Source: a virus
Strand: one strand, 5' to 3'
Length of the DNA stretch: 25,475 bases
Virus record (IMG/VR): IMGVR_UViG_3300044489_000041
Coordinates: 1-25,475 of that record
Below are positions 7,976 through 15,170 of this stretch, one piece after another. Each line of letters begins with the position of its first letter. Within the stretch, counting starts at the first letter, position 1. The notes under the pieces are model-generated. The model worked only from the letters and a program-made list of their open reading frames with translations. It did no database searches and was not told the origin of the DNA. A program made the translations under genes and the position numbers.

Positions 7976-8090
7976 CGATTGCAGGAGCAGGCTTGGCTGG
8001 TCGCGCTCCTGGTCGCCGACCCTCCTAAGACGACTCCCGCGACTTGCTGCGGTGCGCGGGGCGACCAGCCGAACCACATGGAGGTGTGGC
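7976..8090 (+). repeat. Intergenic gap with perfect 10-bp inverted repeat
   Basis: GGCTGGTCGC (7995-8004) and GCGACCAGCC (8061-8070) are exact reverse complements separated by 56 bases. They fill most of the gap between the second tube gene and the chaperone. No T tract follows, so it is not a standard terminator. The arm ends 9 bases before the GGAGG site of the chaperone gene, so a fold could affect its translation or mRNA stability. Confidence 0.55.
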
Positions 8091-8471
8091 ATGGGACAGC
8101 CGTTCGGGACCGTGGCGGTGAAATTGCCGAAGGCCGACTACGGCCTCGACGAGGATGGCGTGATCTACGTCAGGACGCGCCTGTCGGTGCGGCACGCCCG
8201 CAAGTTCGTGGGCGGGGCCGAGCTGGGACTGGACGACCTGCTGCCGCTCGTCATTGCGGGCTGGTCCATCAAGGCCAACGGCATCGAGTTGCCCTACTCG
8301 GAGGACAACACGGCAGAACTGCCCGTCGAGATGCTGGAGGCGATCAACGAGCACATCCAGACCCCTTTAGCGGACTCGGTGCGATCTATGAACGGACGCT
8401 CAAGGGGCTCAGGCTCGCCGGCGCCGTCCGGCGCACCGGACGGCGCGAAGCCCTCGATGACGGCGCAGTAG
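8091..8471 (+). CDS. Tail assembly chaperone, short form (lambda gpG-like)
   Basis: This 126-aa protein is the unshifted product of the chaperone locus located just before the tape measure gene, as in lambda G/GT. Recognisable parts are RARKFVGG-like helix residues 35-42, the LLPLVIAGW segment (50-58) and LPYSEDNTAELPVEMLEAINEHI (67-89), typical of siphovirus chaperones. Beyond residue 93 the unshifted tail is Ser/Gly/Pro-rich and looks non-conserved, as expected where the functional extension is in another frame. ATG 8091 follows a GGAGG site. Chaperones of this type coat the tape measure during tail assembly and are not in the virion. Confidence 0.8.
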   Translation: MGQPFGTVAVKLPKADYGLDEDGVIYVRTRLSVRHARKFVGGAELGLDDLLPLVIAGWSIKANGIELPYSEDNTAELPVEMLEAINEHIQTPLADSVRSMNGRSRGSGSPAPSGAPDGAKPSMTAQ

Positions 8472-8680
8472 AGGCGCAGAGAGCGTTCGAGGTCTGGCGG
8501 ATGGCGAAGTTGCTGCACAAGTTTCCCTCCGAGATCGAGGAGATGGATGCCGAGTGGTTCTTCCGCGGCCTGGCGTGCGAGGCTTACGAGGCCGATCTGC
8601 AGAGGCGGGCACAGGCCGACGCGCAGCGTAACGGGCGACCGTTGCGCACGATGTCGGGCGACGAGTACATGAGGCGGTAG
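8091..8680 (+). CDS. Tail assembly chaperone, -1 frameshift fusion (lambda gpGT-like)
   Basis: A -1 shift at the slippery site 8363-8369 would join codons 8091-8369 to codons 8369-8680, giving 196 aa: 93 from the first frame and 103 from the second. The second-frame part begins SGLGAIYERTLKGLR and contains AFEVWRMAKLLHKFPSEIEEM and EWFFRGLACEAYEADL, a helical sequence typical of the T extension. It has no start codon or ribosome site of its own near its beginning, and it ends directly at the tape-measure start. Programmed frameshifting here is a conserved trait of siphovirus tail genes. Confidence 0.75.
8363..8369 (+). promoter_or_regulatory. -1 ribosomal frameshift slippery site
   Basis: The heptamer C CCT TTA fits X XXY YYZ exactly in the reading frame of the chaperone gene: CCT is 8364-8366 and TTA is 8367-8369. 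After slipping one base back, both tRNAs can re-pair on CCC and TTT, and AGC is read next. The overlap with the long second-frame sequence supports real use. Confidence 0.78.
8421..8446 (+). promoter_or_regulatory. Perfect 11-bp hairpin downstream of the slippery site
   Basis: GCGCCGTCCGG (8421-8431) pairs perfectly with CCGGACGGCGC (8436-8446) across a CGCA loop. It starts 51 bases after the slippery site, much farther than the usual 5-9 base spacer of frameshift stimulators. It lies inside the frame-overlap region. It may modulate the shift or mRNA decay, or may reflect coding constraint. Confidence 0.55.
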
Positions 8681-10465
8681 GTGGTTTTCGGCGGCGGGTC
8701 GCGGCGGCTGGAGGTCCTGCTTGAACTGCGGGACAAGTTCAGCGCGGCGATGGGGTCGGCGGGCGAACGCGTTGAATCGTTCACCGACACGCTCAAACGC
8801 CATCGCGTGCAGCTGCTCGCCGTCTCAGGCGCGCTCACCGGCGTCGCGGGAGTGTCGGTCAAGGCAGCCTCCGATCTCGGAGAGGCGCAGAACAAGGCCA
8901 ACGTGACGTTCGGAGAGGCCGCGAGCGTCATCCAGGAGTTCGCGGCTGCGTCCGCGGACGCGTTCGGCATCTCCCGGCGTGCGGCCAACGAGTACACGGC
9001 CACCCTGGGCAACATCCTGCAGTCCTCGGGACTCTCGCAGAAGGCTGCCGCCGAAATGTCGGTGGAGTTGACGAAGCTCGCCGCCGACCTCGCGTCGTTC
9101 AACAACATCCCGATCGACGAGGCGCTGATGAAGTTGCGGTCGGGCCTGGTCGGGCAGGCAGAACCGCTCAGGACGGTCGGCGTCCTGCTTTCTGAAGCCG
9201 CGTTGCAATCGAAGGCCCTTGAACTTGGCCTCGTCCGGCAGGGGCAGGAATTGACCGAGGGGGCGAAGGTCCAGGCGCGTTACGCCTTGATTCTGGAGCA
9301 GACGCGCACCGCGCAGGGTGACTTCACGCGCACGTCCGACCAGCTTGCGAACTCCACCCGCAGGATGCGGGCCCAGCTTGAGGACGCGGCAGCATCGCTG
9401 GGCGAGCAGTTGATACCGGCCGCGACGCGGGCCGTCACCGTGATCTCCAACCTGCTGAAGTGGTTTGATGACCTATCGCCGTCGGTCAAGGCAGGCATCG
9501 TCGCGGTCGGCGGGATCACGGCCGCGGTCGCGGCGCTCGGCGTCGTCATCCCTCCCGTCGTCGCGGGACTGGTGGGACTCGCGGCGGCGGTGTCGACGGT
9601 CGTGACCGTCGTGCTGCCTCTCACGGCCGCGGTCGCGGCAGCGGCGGCGACCGGCTGGCTGCTGGCTGCAAGCACCGAGGCCGTCATCAACACCTTCCTG
9701 AACTGGACGCGAGGCACCGAGTACGCCACCAATCCGCTGACGATCATGCGGAACGAGGCCGAACTGCTCACCGACGAGATCAAGAGTCTCATCATGGGCA
9801 CCCAGGACCTCACCGCGGACACTCACGGGTTGCAGGAGCGCATGGAGTTTGCGGCACAGGCCGCCACGCAGTCAGCCGCCGAATTGGAAAAGTACGGCGT
9901 GGCGCTCACCGGTGTCTCCGAGAAAACGAAGCGGCAGACCCGCGACGCGGGCGACCTTGACCAGAAGATACGCGAGCTTTCCGACACGGCGCGCGACACC
10001 ACGTTCCTCGAAGAGCGCATCATGCACCTCTACGAGAAGCGCATCGAGCAGATGCGGATATACGAGGGCGTCACGTCGCTGGCTGCCGAATCGGTCTGGA
10101 ACATCGGCGCCGCTACCCAGGCGGCCATCGCGCCCCTCACGAACCTCGAAGCGGCGCTCAAGGCCGACGCAGAGGAGATCGCCCGCATGGGGCGCGAGGC
10201 GCTCGCGACCTTCGACAGCATGACGAAGCTCGCGCAGGGCACCGTGACTGGCTCCTTCGCTGGCTTCCTGAACGTCAGGAATCCGACGACCGGGGCCACG
10301 ACGGGGGTGCTCGACGTGCCGCCGCTGCGGTGGAATCCCGCCTGGGGCGAGGCGCCGCCGGGCATCCCGATCATCAACATCACGATTCAGGGATCGGTGA
10401 CGACGCCGGACCTGACCGCGATCATTGCACGCGAAATCAGAGAGATCGAACGGAGGGGTTTCTAG
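8681..10465 (+). CDS. Tail tape measure protein
   Basis: This 594-aa protein sets tail length and is threaded through the tube. Residues 60-260 match the TP901-type core: AASDLGEAQNKANVTFGEAA, SADAFGISRRAANEYTATLG, SSGLSQKAAAEMSVELTKLA, and LRSGLVGQAEPLRTVGVLLS (152-171). Residues 271-332 are strongly hydrophobic and Ala/Val-rich, with helices that could insert in the host membrane. A coiled-coil region follows, then a Pro-rich end. It starts at GTG 8681, directly after the stop of the frameshifted chaperone. By the usual 1.5 angstrom per residue this predicts a tail of roughly 90 nm, which is short for a siphovirus. The next gene overlaps its stop by one base. Confidence 0.9.
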   Translation: MVFGGGSRRLEVLLELRDKFSAAMGSAGERVESFTDTLKRHRVQLLAVSGALTGVAGVSVKAASDLGEAQNKANVTFGEAASVIQEFAAASADAFGISRRAANEYTATLGNILQSSGLSQKAAAEMSVELTKLAADLASFNNIPIDEALMKLRSGLVGQAEPLRTVGVLLSEAALQSKALELGLVRQGQELTEGAKVQARYALILEQTRTAQGDFTRTSDQLANSTRRMRAQLEDAAASLGEQLIPAATRAVTVISNLLKWFDDLSPSVKAGIVAVGGITAAVAALGVVIPPVVAGLVGLAAAVSTVVTVVLPLTAAVAAAAATGWLLAASTEAVINTFLNWTRGTEYATNPLTIMRNEAELLTDEIKSLIMGTQDLTADTHGLQERMEFAAQAATQSAAELEKYGVALTGVSEKTKRQTRDAGDLDQKIRELSDTARDTTFLEERIMHLYEKRIEQMRIYEGVTSLAAESVWNIGAATQAAIAPLTNLEAALKADAEEIARMGREALATFDSMTKLAQGTVTGSFAGFLNVRNPTTGATTGVLDVPPLRWNPAWGEAPPGIPIINITIQGSVTTPDLTAIIAREIREIERRGF

Positions 10466-10701
10466 TGGCGACCTACTCGGTCAGATTCCTGCGCGACGGC
10501 ACGGCGGCGGCTGGACTCGAAGTCGTCGCGGTCGGCGAGCGGTTCTTTGGGACCACGAACGCGAGCGGCGTCATATCGGCCAATCTCGGCACGTACTCGA
10601 ACCCCGTCGGCGTGCACCTGATCGTGACGGGTTCGGGGATCAACTGGGGCGGCGGCCCGATGAGGCTGGAACCGAACGGCACGAAGGACGTGAACCTGTA
10701 G
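10465..10701 (+). CDS. Small beta-rich tail protein, hypothetical
   Basis: This 78-aa protein starts at GTG 10465, overlapping the tape measure stop (TAGTG), with a GGAGGGG site upstream. Its sequence (FLRDGTAAAGLEVVAVGERF, then TTNASGVISANLG) resembles a minimal Ig-like or carboxypeptidase-regulatory-type beta fold, where a G-x-x-V strand is followed by a T-x-ASG turn. No family is assigned with confidence. Its place between tape measure and tail-tip genes suggests a minor tail component. Confidence 0.65.
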   Translation: MATYSVRFLRDGTAAAGLEVVAVGERFFGTTNASGVISANLGTYSNPVGVHLIVTGSGINWGGGPMRLEPNGTKDVNL

Positions 10702-10705
10702 GCCG

Positions 10706-12199
10706 ATGTTCAACCTCCCGCTCCTGGTACTGAACAAGCAGAAGCTGACGGCGGCTGCCGCGAGCGTCACGTGGACGCTGAGCGACTACACTATCCCCAG
10801 CGGCACCCGGCATCTGGTGGTAATTGCCAACGCCCGAACAAACCAGGCTGCTGTCGTCGGGAGTGCAAACATCCGGTTGAATGGTGACGCCGGGCCTAAC
10901 TACAACAGGCAGTTTATAGAGGGAAGCGGTACAACCGCCTCGGCTGCCCGTGGAACTGGGTCTGGCGACTCCCTAATCCTAGTGTTTCCAGGGGCATCGG
11001 CAGCCGCCAATATATTTGGCGGCGGATTCGTACTCATACCTCATTACGCCAATACTGCCAATCATAAAGCTATGCTGAGTAAGACTGGATCGGGCGAAGA
11101 CCTCGTAAGGACCTGTGTTGCAAGGTGGGCCAATACAGCGGCGATTACCTCAGTAACAGTTCTTCCTGATATTGGCGGGGTAACCTTCGTTGCCAACTCC
11201 ATCTTCCTCCTTTGTGCCGTCGATGAGCGGTTCTTGGTGGAGGAAAAGAACCTCTCCGCCGATGGGACGGTCACGTTCAGCACGATCCCGCAGGCAGTCG
11301 CGGAGGACCTGGTCTGTATCGGCTACTGCCGGACGGACCGGGTCGCGGTGACGGACGATGTTGACTTGTCCGCGAACGCTGACACGACCGACGCGAACTA
11401 CGCGAGGCAGCGGTTGTCTGGCGCCAACACGACGACTGCCGCGGCTGCCGCGTCCGACCGGGCCGTCATCGAGCAAGTCCCCGGTGACTCGGCCACCGCG
11501 AACGCCTTCGGCGCCTTCGTCGTCTCAATCAGCCAGCACGCGAACGCGGTGAAGCAGCCACACATCGTCGTCGTATCTGGCTACCATGAGAGTTCTGGGC
11601 CGACCGCGAATGTGGCGGTCGCTTCAGGCCGCAGGGCTAACGTGGCCGCGTATACGTCTCTAGCGTTCAATCCAGGGGCGGGCGGAACGAACTTCAAGTC
11701 TGGCTCCTTGTTCTCGCTCTACTCCGCCCCGAAACGGCTGGTGGCGTTCAACAAGCTCACTGCCGACACCGCCTCCATCACCCACACCGTCCCCTCCGGC
11801 TATGAGGCCCTGGTGGAGTCGATCTTCACCCGTGGGGACGCCGGTGGCGACGCAATCGAGGGTGTAAACGTCTCCTTCAATAGCGACGTGACGGCGGCTA
11901 ATTATGATTACCAGCGGCTCTACGGAAGTGGCTCTACGGTGACTGCGGATCAGTCGGCGGCGGGCCGGGAGCTGACGACTATGCCCCGTGCTGGAGCGCC
12001 CGCCAATGTTTTTAGCGGGGGTTATGTGTTGATTCCGGTGTATGCCGAGACGGATCGGCACAAGCACACTCTAGTCATAGATGGGGCACCCATTACTGCT
12101 TCATACGTGCTTATACGTAGCACTCGGTGGGAGGATACCGCCGCTATTACAACAATTGCACTGACACCTGGCGCCAGCACCAACTTCAAGGGCAGTTAG
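10706..12199 (+). CDS. Three-repeat beta-rich tail protein, fibre/adhesion candidate
   Basis: The 497-aa product consists of three related modules of about 155-165 aa: residues 8-170, 177-340 and 345-497. Aligned landmarks in modules 1/2/3 are LNKQKLTA / EEKNLSAD / FNKLTADT at the start; NYNRQF / NYARQRL / NYDYQRLYG; ANIFGGGFVLIPHYA / ANAFGAFVVSISQHA / ANVFSGGYVLIPVYA; and TAAITSV / VAAYTSL / TAAITTI near the end. No catalytic or membrane features are seen. The DNA is visibly more A+T-rich in module 1 and late module 3 than in module 2, suggesting mosaic origin. A role as tail-tip or fibre protein is inferred from the position between tape measure and tail hub. Confidence 0.72.
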   Translation: MFNLPLLVLNKQKLTAAAASVTWTLSDYTIPSGTRHLVVIANARTNQAAVVGSANIRLNGDAGPNYNRQFIEGSGTTASAARGTGSGDSLILVFPGASAAANIFGGGFVLIPHYANTANHKAMLSKTGSGEDLVRTCVARWANTAAITSVTVLPDIGGVTFVANSIFLLCAVDERFLVEEKNLSADGTVTFSTIPQAVAEDLVCIGYCRTDRVAVTDDVDLSANADTTDANYARQRLSGANTTTAAAAASDRAVIEQVPGDSATANAFGAFVVSISQHANAVKQPHIVVVSGYHESSGPTANVAVASGRRANVAAYTSLAFNPGAGGTNFKSGSLFSLYSAPKRLVAFNKLTADTASITHTVPSGYEALVESIFTRGDAGGDAIEGVNVSFNSDVTAANYDYQRLYGSGSTVTADQSAAGRELTTMPRAGAPANVFSGGYVLIPVYAETDRHKHTLVIDGAPITASYVLIRSTRWEDTAAITTIALTPGASTNFKGS

Positions 12200-12200
12200 C

Positions 12201-12284
12201 ATGTCGAGCACCTTCCAACTGACCGCACTGGCGCCCGCGTTCCCCCGCAAGGCGTCATCTCGCAAGCGCCGGACGACGAAGTGA
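12201..12284 (+). CDS. 27-aa small ORF echoing the start of the next protein
   Basis: ATG 12201 to TGA 12284 exactly fills the gap between two large genes. The peptide begins MSSTFQLTALAPAFP, and the next gene's product begins VASVFQLDGLLPANG, so both share FQL-x2-L-x-PA. The rest is basic (RKASSRKRRTTK). It may be a remnant of a duplicated gene start, or a leader peptide that couples translation, since its stop lies two bases before the next GTG. No ribosome site of quality is visible. Confidence 0.4.
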   Translation: MSSTFQLTALAPAFPRKASSRKRRTTK

Positions 12285-12285
12285 C

Positions 12286-13869
12286 GTGGCCTCGGTCTTT
12301 CAACTCGACGGGCTGCTGCCCGCGAACGGCGAGGCCAACAACCTGCTCGCCCGCTACGAGCTACGCGTCGATTGGACTAACTCAGGCACCTTCGGCGGCA
12401 CCTCGGACAACATCTCTGACGATGTCATGTCCGTGTCCGTTACCTACGGGCGGGACTTTGCCAGCCAGCTGACCGGCAAGGCAATCGCGGGCCGCCTGTC
12501 GGCCGTCCTGGTGAACACGGGAGGCACCTACAACAGCTACAACTCGTCATCGCCTGTTTACGGCTCGATCCTGCCCGGACGCCGGGTGCGGCTGATCTCG
12601 CTCGTGCCCTACGCGCGCCCGATCTTCCAGGGGTTCTTGACCTCGATCGTTCCCCGCATGGACCAGCAGCGCAACCGCGTCGCCCACCTGGAGGCCGAGG
12701 GCCCGCTGTCCAAGCTTGACACGGACGCCCGGATCGCCATGCAGACGACGCTCACCACGGACGTCGCGCTGGGGTCGATCCTCGACGCCGTCAACTGGCC
12801 CGCGACCATGCGCGATCTCGACACCGGCAAGACGACGATGGTGAGGTGGTGGGCGGACGGCCTGCGAGCGCTCACCGCGGCACGCGAGGTCGAAGCCACC
12901 GAAGCGGGATTCCTGCGGGAGACTCGTGACGGGAAGATCGCGTTCGAGAACCGCCACGCGCGGATCAGCGGGACCGCTTCAACCTCGCAGGCGACCTACA
13001 CCGACTCCACCGGCGGGACCATCTACTACTCGGTGATCGAGCAGCAGGACTCATGGCCGCTCATCTACAACCAGTTCACCGCCGAGGTCCGCATCTTCGG
13101 CACGACGACGAGCACCGTGCTGTGGACGCACCCGGAGGGCAACTCGACCGGGTCGGCACCTGATTTTCAGCCGAGCGAGACCAAGGTGTTCTGGGCAGCG
13201 TATCCGAATCCGACCGCGACGCTGAACGCGGTCGGCGTCCATTCGTGGACCGCGCCATCGGCGACACAGGACTACAACTTCTTTTCGGACACGGCCGCGA
13301 CGGGCACGAACCTGAACGCGAACTTTGCCGTGACGGTGACGACGTTCGCGACCGCGGCGAAATACTCGATCCAGAATACCGGGACCGTTGTGGGGTATTT
13401 GACGCTCCTGCAGGCGCGCGGCGTGGGCGTCGTGCAGAACGACCCGGTGCAAGTGGAAGCACTCGACGCGTCGTCGACGGGAACTTACGGTCTGCGGCGG
13501 TTCCCGCGACCCGCGGAAGCGCGCTGGACGCCGGACACCGACGAGGCGCAGAACTGGTCCGACATGAACCTGGGCATCTACAAGAGCCCCAACCCGATCC
13601 TCACGGTCGGCATCAATGCCAACCGCGACCTGTTCCACATGCGGGAAGCGCTCAACCGGGACATCTCGGAACGGGTAACGGTGCTCGCCACGGGCACCGT
13701 GGTCCGACTCGGCATCGCGACCGCGTTCTTCGTGGAGGGGATACGGCATGAGATACAGCGTGACCGCTACCACAGGGTGACGTATGAGTTGTCCGCGGCG
13801 GCGGGGTATTCGGATTTTTGGCAAGTTTCAGTCTCGAAGCTAGGCATAAACACGCGCCCAGCTTACTGA
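12286..13869 (+). CDS. Tail hub/tip protein (gp27-like candidate)
   Basis: This 527-aa protein likely forms part of the tail tip. Residues 30-115 match a pattern common in phage tail hub proteins: VSVTYGRDFASQLTGK, then AGRLSAVLVNTGGTYNSYN, SSPVYGSILPGRRVRL, then FQGFLTSIVPR. This is followed by a segment with HLEAEGPLSKLD (about 140-151). The middle is beta-rich, and the C-terminal 110 residues include EALNRDISERV and GIRHEIQRDRYHRVTYEL, typical of the end of such proteins. The start is GTG 12286; upstream sequence is the 27-aa ORF. A terminator 35 bases past its stop ends this transcription unit. Confidence 0.75.
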   Translation: MASVFQLDGLLPANGEANNLLARYELRVDWTNSGTFGGTSDNISDDVMSVSVTYGRDFASQLTGKAIAGRLSAVLVNTGGTYNSYNSSSPVYGSILPGRRVRLISLVPYARPIFQGFLTSIVPRMDQQRNRVAHLEAEGPLSKLDTDARIAMQTTLTTDVALGSILDAVNWPATMRDLDTGKTTMVRWWADGLRALTAAREVEATEAGFLRETRDGKIAFENRHARISGTASTSQATYTDSTGGTIYYSVIEQQDSWPLIYNQFTAEVRIFGTTTSTVLWTHPEGNSTGSAPDFQPSETKVFWAAYPNPTATLNAVGVHSWTAPSATQDYNFFSDTAATGTNLNANFAVTVTTFATAAKYSIQNTGTVVGYLTLLQARGVGVVQNDPVQVEALDASSTGTYGLRRFPRPAEARWTPDTDEAQNWSDMNLGIYKSPNPILTVGINANRDLFHMREALNRDISERVTVLATGTVVRLGIATAFFVEGIRHEIQRDRYHRVTYELSAAAGYSDFWQVSVSKLGINTRPAY

Positions 13870-13903
13870 TCTAGGCTAGAATCGGCCTGTCAGACGCCGT
13901 CGG

Positions 13904-13931
13904 GAGCGTCCCCAGAAAGGGACGCTCTTTT
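13904..13931 (+). terminator. Intrinsic terminator after the tail hub gene
   Basis: GAGCGTCCC (13904-13912) pairs perfectly with GGGACGCTC (13919-13927) across a six-base loop, followed by TTTT. The stem resembles that of the terminator at 611-640, starting with the same GAGCG. A -10-like TAGAAT lies upstream (13877-13882), but I see no fitting -35. Confidence 0.85.
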
Positions 13932-13952
13932 CACATCCGGGAGGTTTTTGAG

Positions 13953-14339
13953 GTGGCAGAAGCGATCATCACGCACGAACACGCGAACCCGGAACCGTTT
14001 CTGGCGCACATGTTCGCCATTACCCGTTCGGCATTGCCAACAGCCGAGAAGGTCGCAGGCGAAGTGCTCGCCCGCGTCGATCACGGGCGATGGGTTGCCG
14101 AGTGTCCCGACGGCTGCCGGTGGGCGGTCATCGTCAGCGTGCAGACGCCGCTGTTCTTCTGCGGCTCGTGCCGGAACGCGAAGGTCGGTGGCAACTGGCG
14201 GAGGGTGGCCCTGCCCGCTGACCGGGACAAGATCGAGTACCACCTGCTGAAGCGCATCGGCACCGCGAACCGGTTCTGGAATCCCGGCGAGACGGTGGCG
14301 GACCTGATCCGCGAGAACGCGGCGCACGGGGTCGTGTAG
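13953..14339 (+). CDS. Zinc-ribbon protein, unknown function
   Basis: The 128-aa product has two cysteine pairs, CPDGC (residues 51-55) and CGSC (70-73), set on either side of strands WAVIVSVQTPLFF, which is the layout of a zinc ribbon. The sequence EVLARVDHGRWVAECP precedes it, and a basic helical region with KIEYHLLKRIG follows. GTG 13953 has a GGGAGG site. It is the first gene after the terminator at 13904-13931 and abuts the next gene with no gap. I do not know a function. Zinc-ribbon proteins in tail modules could be structural or regulatory. Confidence 0.65.
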   Translation: MAEAIITHEHANPEPFLAHMFAITRSALPTAEKVAGEVLARVDHGRWVAECPDGCRWAVIVSVQTPLFFCGSCRNAKVGGNWRRVALPADRDKIEYHLLKRIGTANRFWNPGETVADLIRENAAHGVV

Positions 14340-14651
14340 ATGGCGTGGACCGCGGTGCCTGCGACGAAGGTCGGGACGATGTACGACGCACCCGCGCTGA
14401 ACGTGCGGCTGCGCGACAACATGCTTGAACTCGACCAGCACGCCCACGACGGCGGTTCAGGTTCGGGCACGCGCTCGCTCGGAGCCACCGCGACCGGGCT
14501 GACCCTGCTCTACTTCCGGGACGGGACGGCGCCAGCCGCGCCGACCGGGACGATCACCGTCCTGTTCACGAGCGGCTCGATGCTCGGCCATCGGGCATCT
14601 GGCGGCGCGGCGTTGATGCTCACGAGCACCGCCCACACACACGGGTATTAG
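14340..14651 (+). CDS. Short tail-fibre-type protein, N-terminal paralogue
   Basis: The 103-aa product is a shorter relative of the one encoded at 15171. Shared landmarks are WTA near the start, LRDN, HDGGSGSGTR / HSGGSGSGTR, TGLTLLYFRDG / TGLVSIYLRDG, PTGTITVLFTSG / PTGTISVVYTTG, and SGGAALM / SGGTAVL. It ends at TAHTHGY where the relative continues for about 145 residues. It could be a genuine short structural protein, or a truncated duplicate. It starts directly after the preceding stop. The reversed HNH gene begins right at its end (stop codons overlap at 14648-14651). Confidence 0.65.
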   Translation: MAWTAVPATKVGTMYDAPALNVRLRDNMLELDQHAHDGGSGSGTRSLGATATGLTLLYFRDGTAPAAPTGTITVLFTSGSMLGHRASGGAALMLTSTAHTHGY

Positions 14652-15094
14652 GGCAATGACTTCCGGCGTAGACGAGCCGCCACTTGATTTCTGACGTGTT
14701 GAGGCGTCTTAGGTTTGCCTCGGAGATGCAGGCTGGCGTGCACAGATTGACTCGACAGCTTCTCCAGATTCTCAGGGCGGTCGTCATTTTTCACGCCGTT
14801 CCTGTGATGGATTACCTCGCCGTGCTTTATCGGATCATCGGGATGCGATGCGTCCCATACGACGTGCGAGCGCAGCACGCCGCCGATGTGAATATAGCCA
14901 AAGTCGTCTTTCCAGCCGCCCCGGTAGTTGTGGTTCTGGCTGCCAGCGCGTCCAATTCTCGCCCGAATCTCCGGTGTCATACGTCCTGGGGCGCGATTTG
15001 CACAAGGGCGGGAACAGTAACGTGGTGGCTTGCGCGCTGTATGGACGCGACTGAAAGAGCGGTGGCAGACAGGGCACTCGCTGATAGTTTTCAT
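14648..15094 (-). CDS. HNH endonuclease, probable homing type, inserted in the tail-fibre locus
   Basis: This 148-aa protein is encoded against the late genes. It has an N-terminal zinc-binding part (C7, C10, C27, C31: CPVC and YCSRPC). The HNH core has GEVIHHRNGVKNDDRPENLE (His96/His97, Asn99, Asn110) and VHASLH (His119). A basic tail follows. The DNA from 14652 to about 15130 is visibly less G+C-rich than both sides. It splits two related fibre genes and leaves the second without a standard start codon. ATG 15094 gives the natural N-terminus; the open frame upstream lies inside the fibre gene. No strong ribosome site is seen. Confidence 0.82.
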   Translation of the reverse strand: MKTISECPVCHRSFSRVHTARKPPRYCSRPCANRAPGRMTPEIRARIGRAGSQNHNYRGGWKDDFGYIHIGGVLRSHVVWDASHPDDPIKHGEVIHHRNGVKNDDRPENLEKLSSQSVHASLHLRGKPKTPQHVRNQVAARLRRKSLP

Positions 15095-15170
15095 GGCATG
15101 ACGAGTCCATGCTACCAGAAGGGGGCCTGCGATTAGCTGGACAGCCCCCCGGACATGGGTCGCGGACGAG

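Noticed and set aside
11003-11023. Perfect 8-bp hairpin GCCGCCAA/TTGGCGGC in the repeated tail gene
   Set aside because: It lies in the coding sequence of a conserved module landmark and has no T tract; probably coding coincidence.
14652-15136. Group I intron at the fibre locus
   Set aside because: The HNH gene is reversed, and I could not find intron core pairings; a freestanding insertion is simpler.
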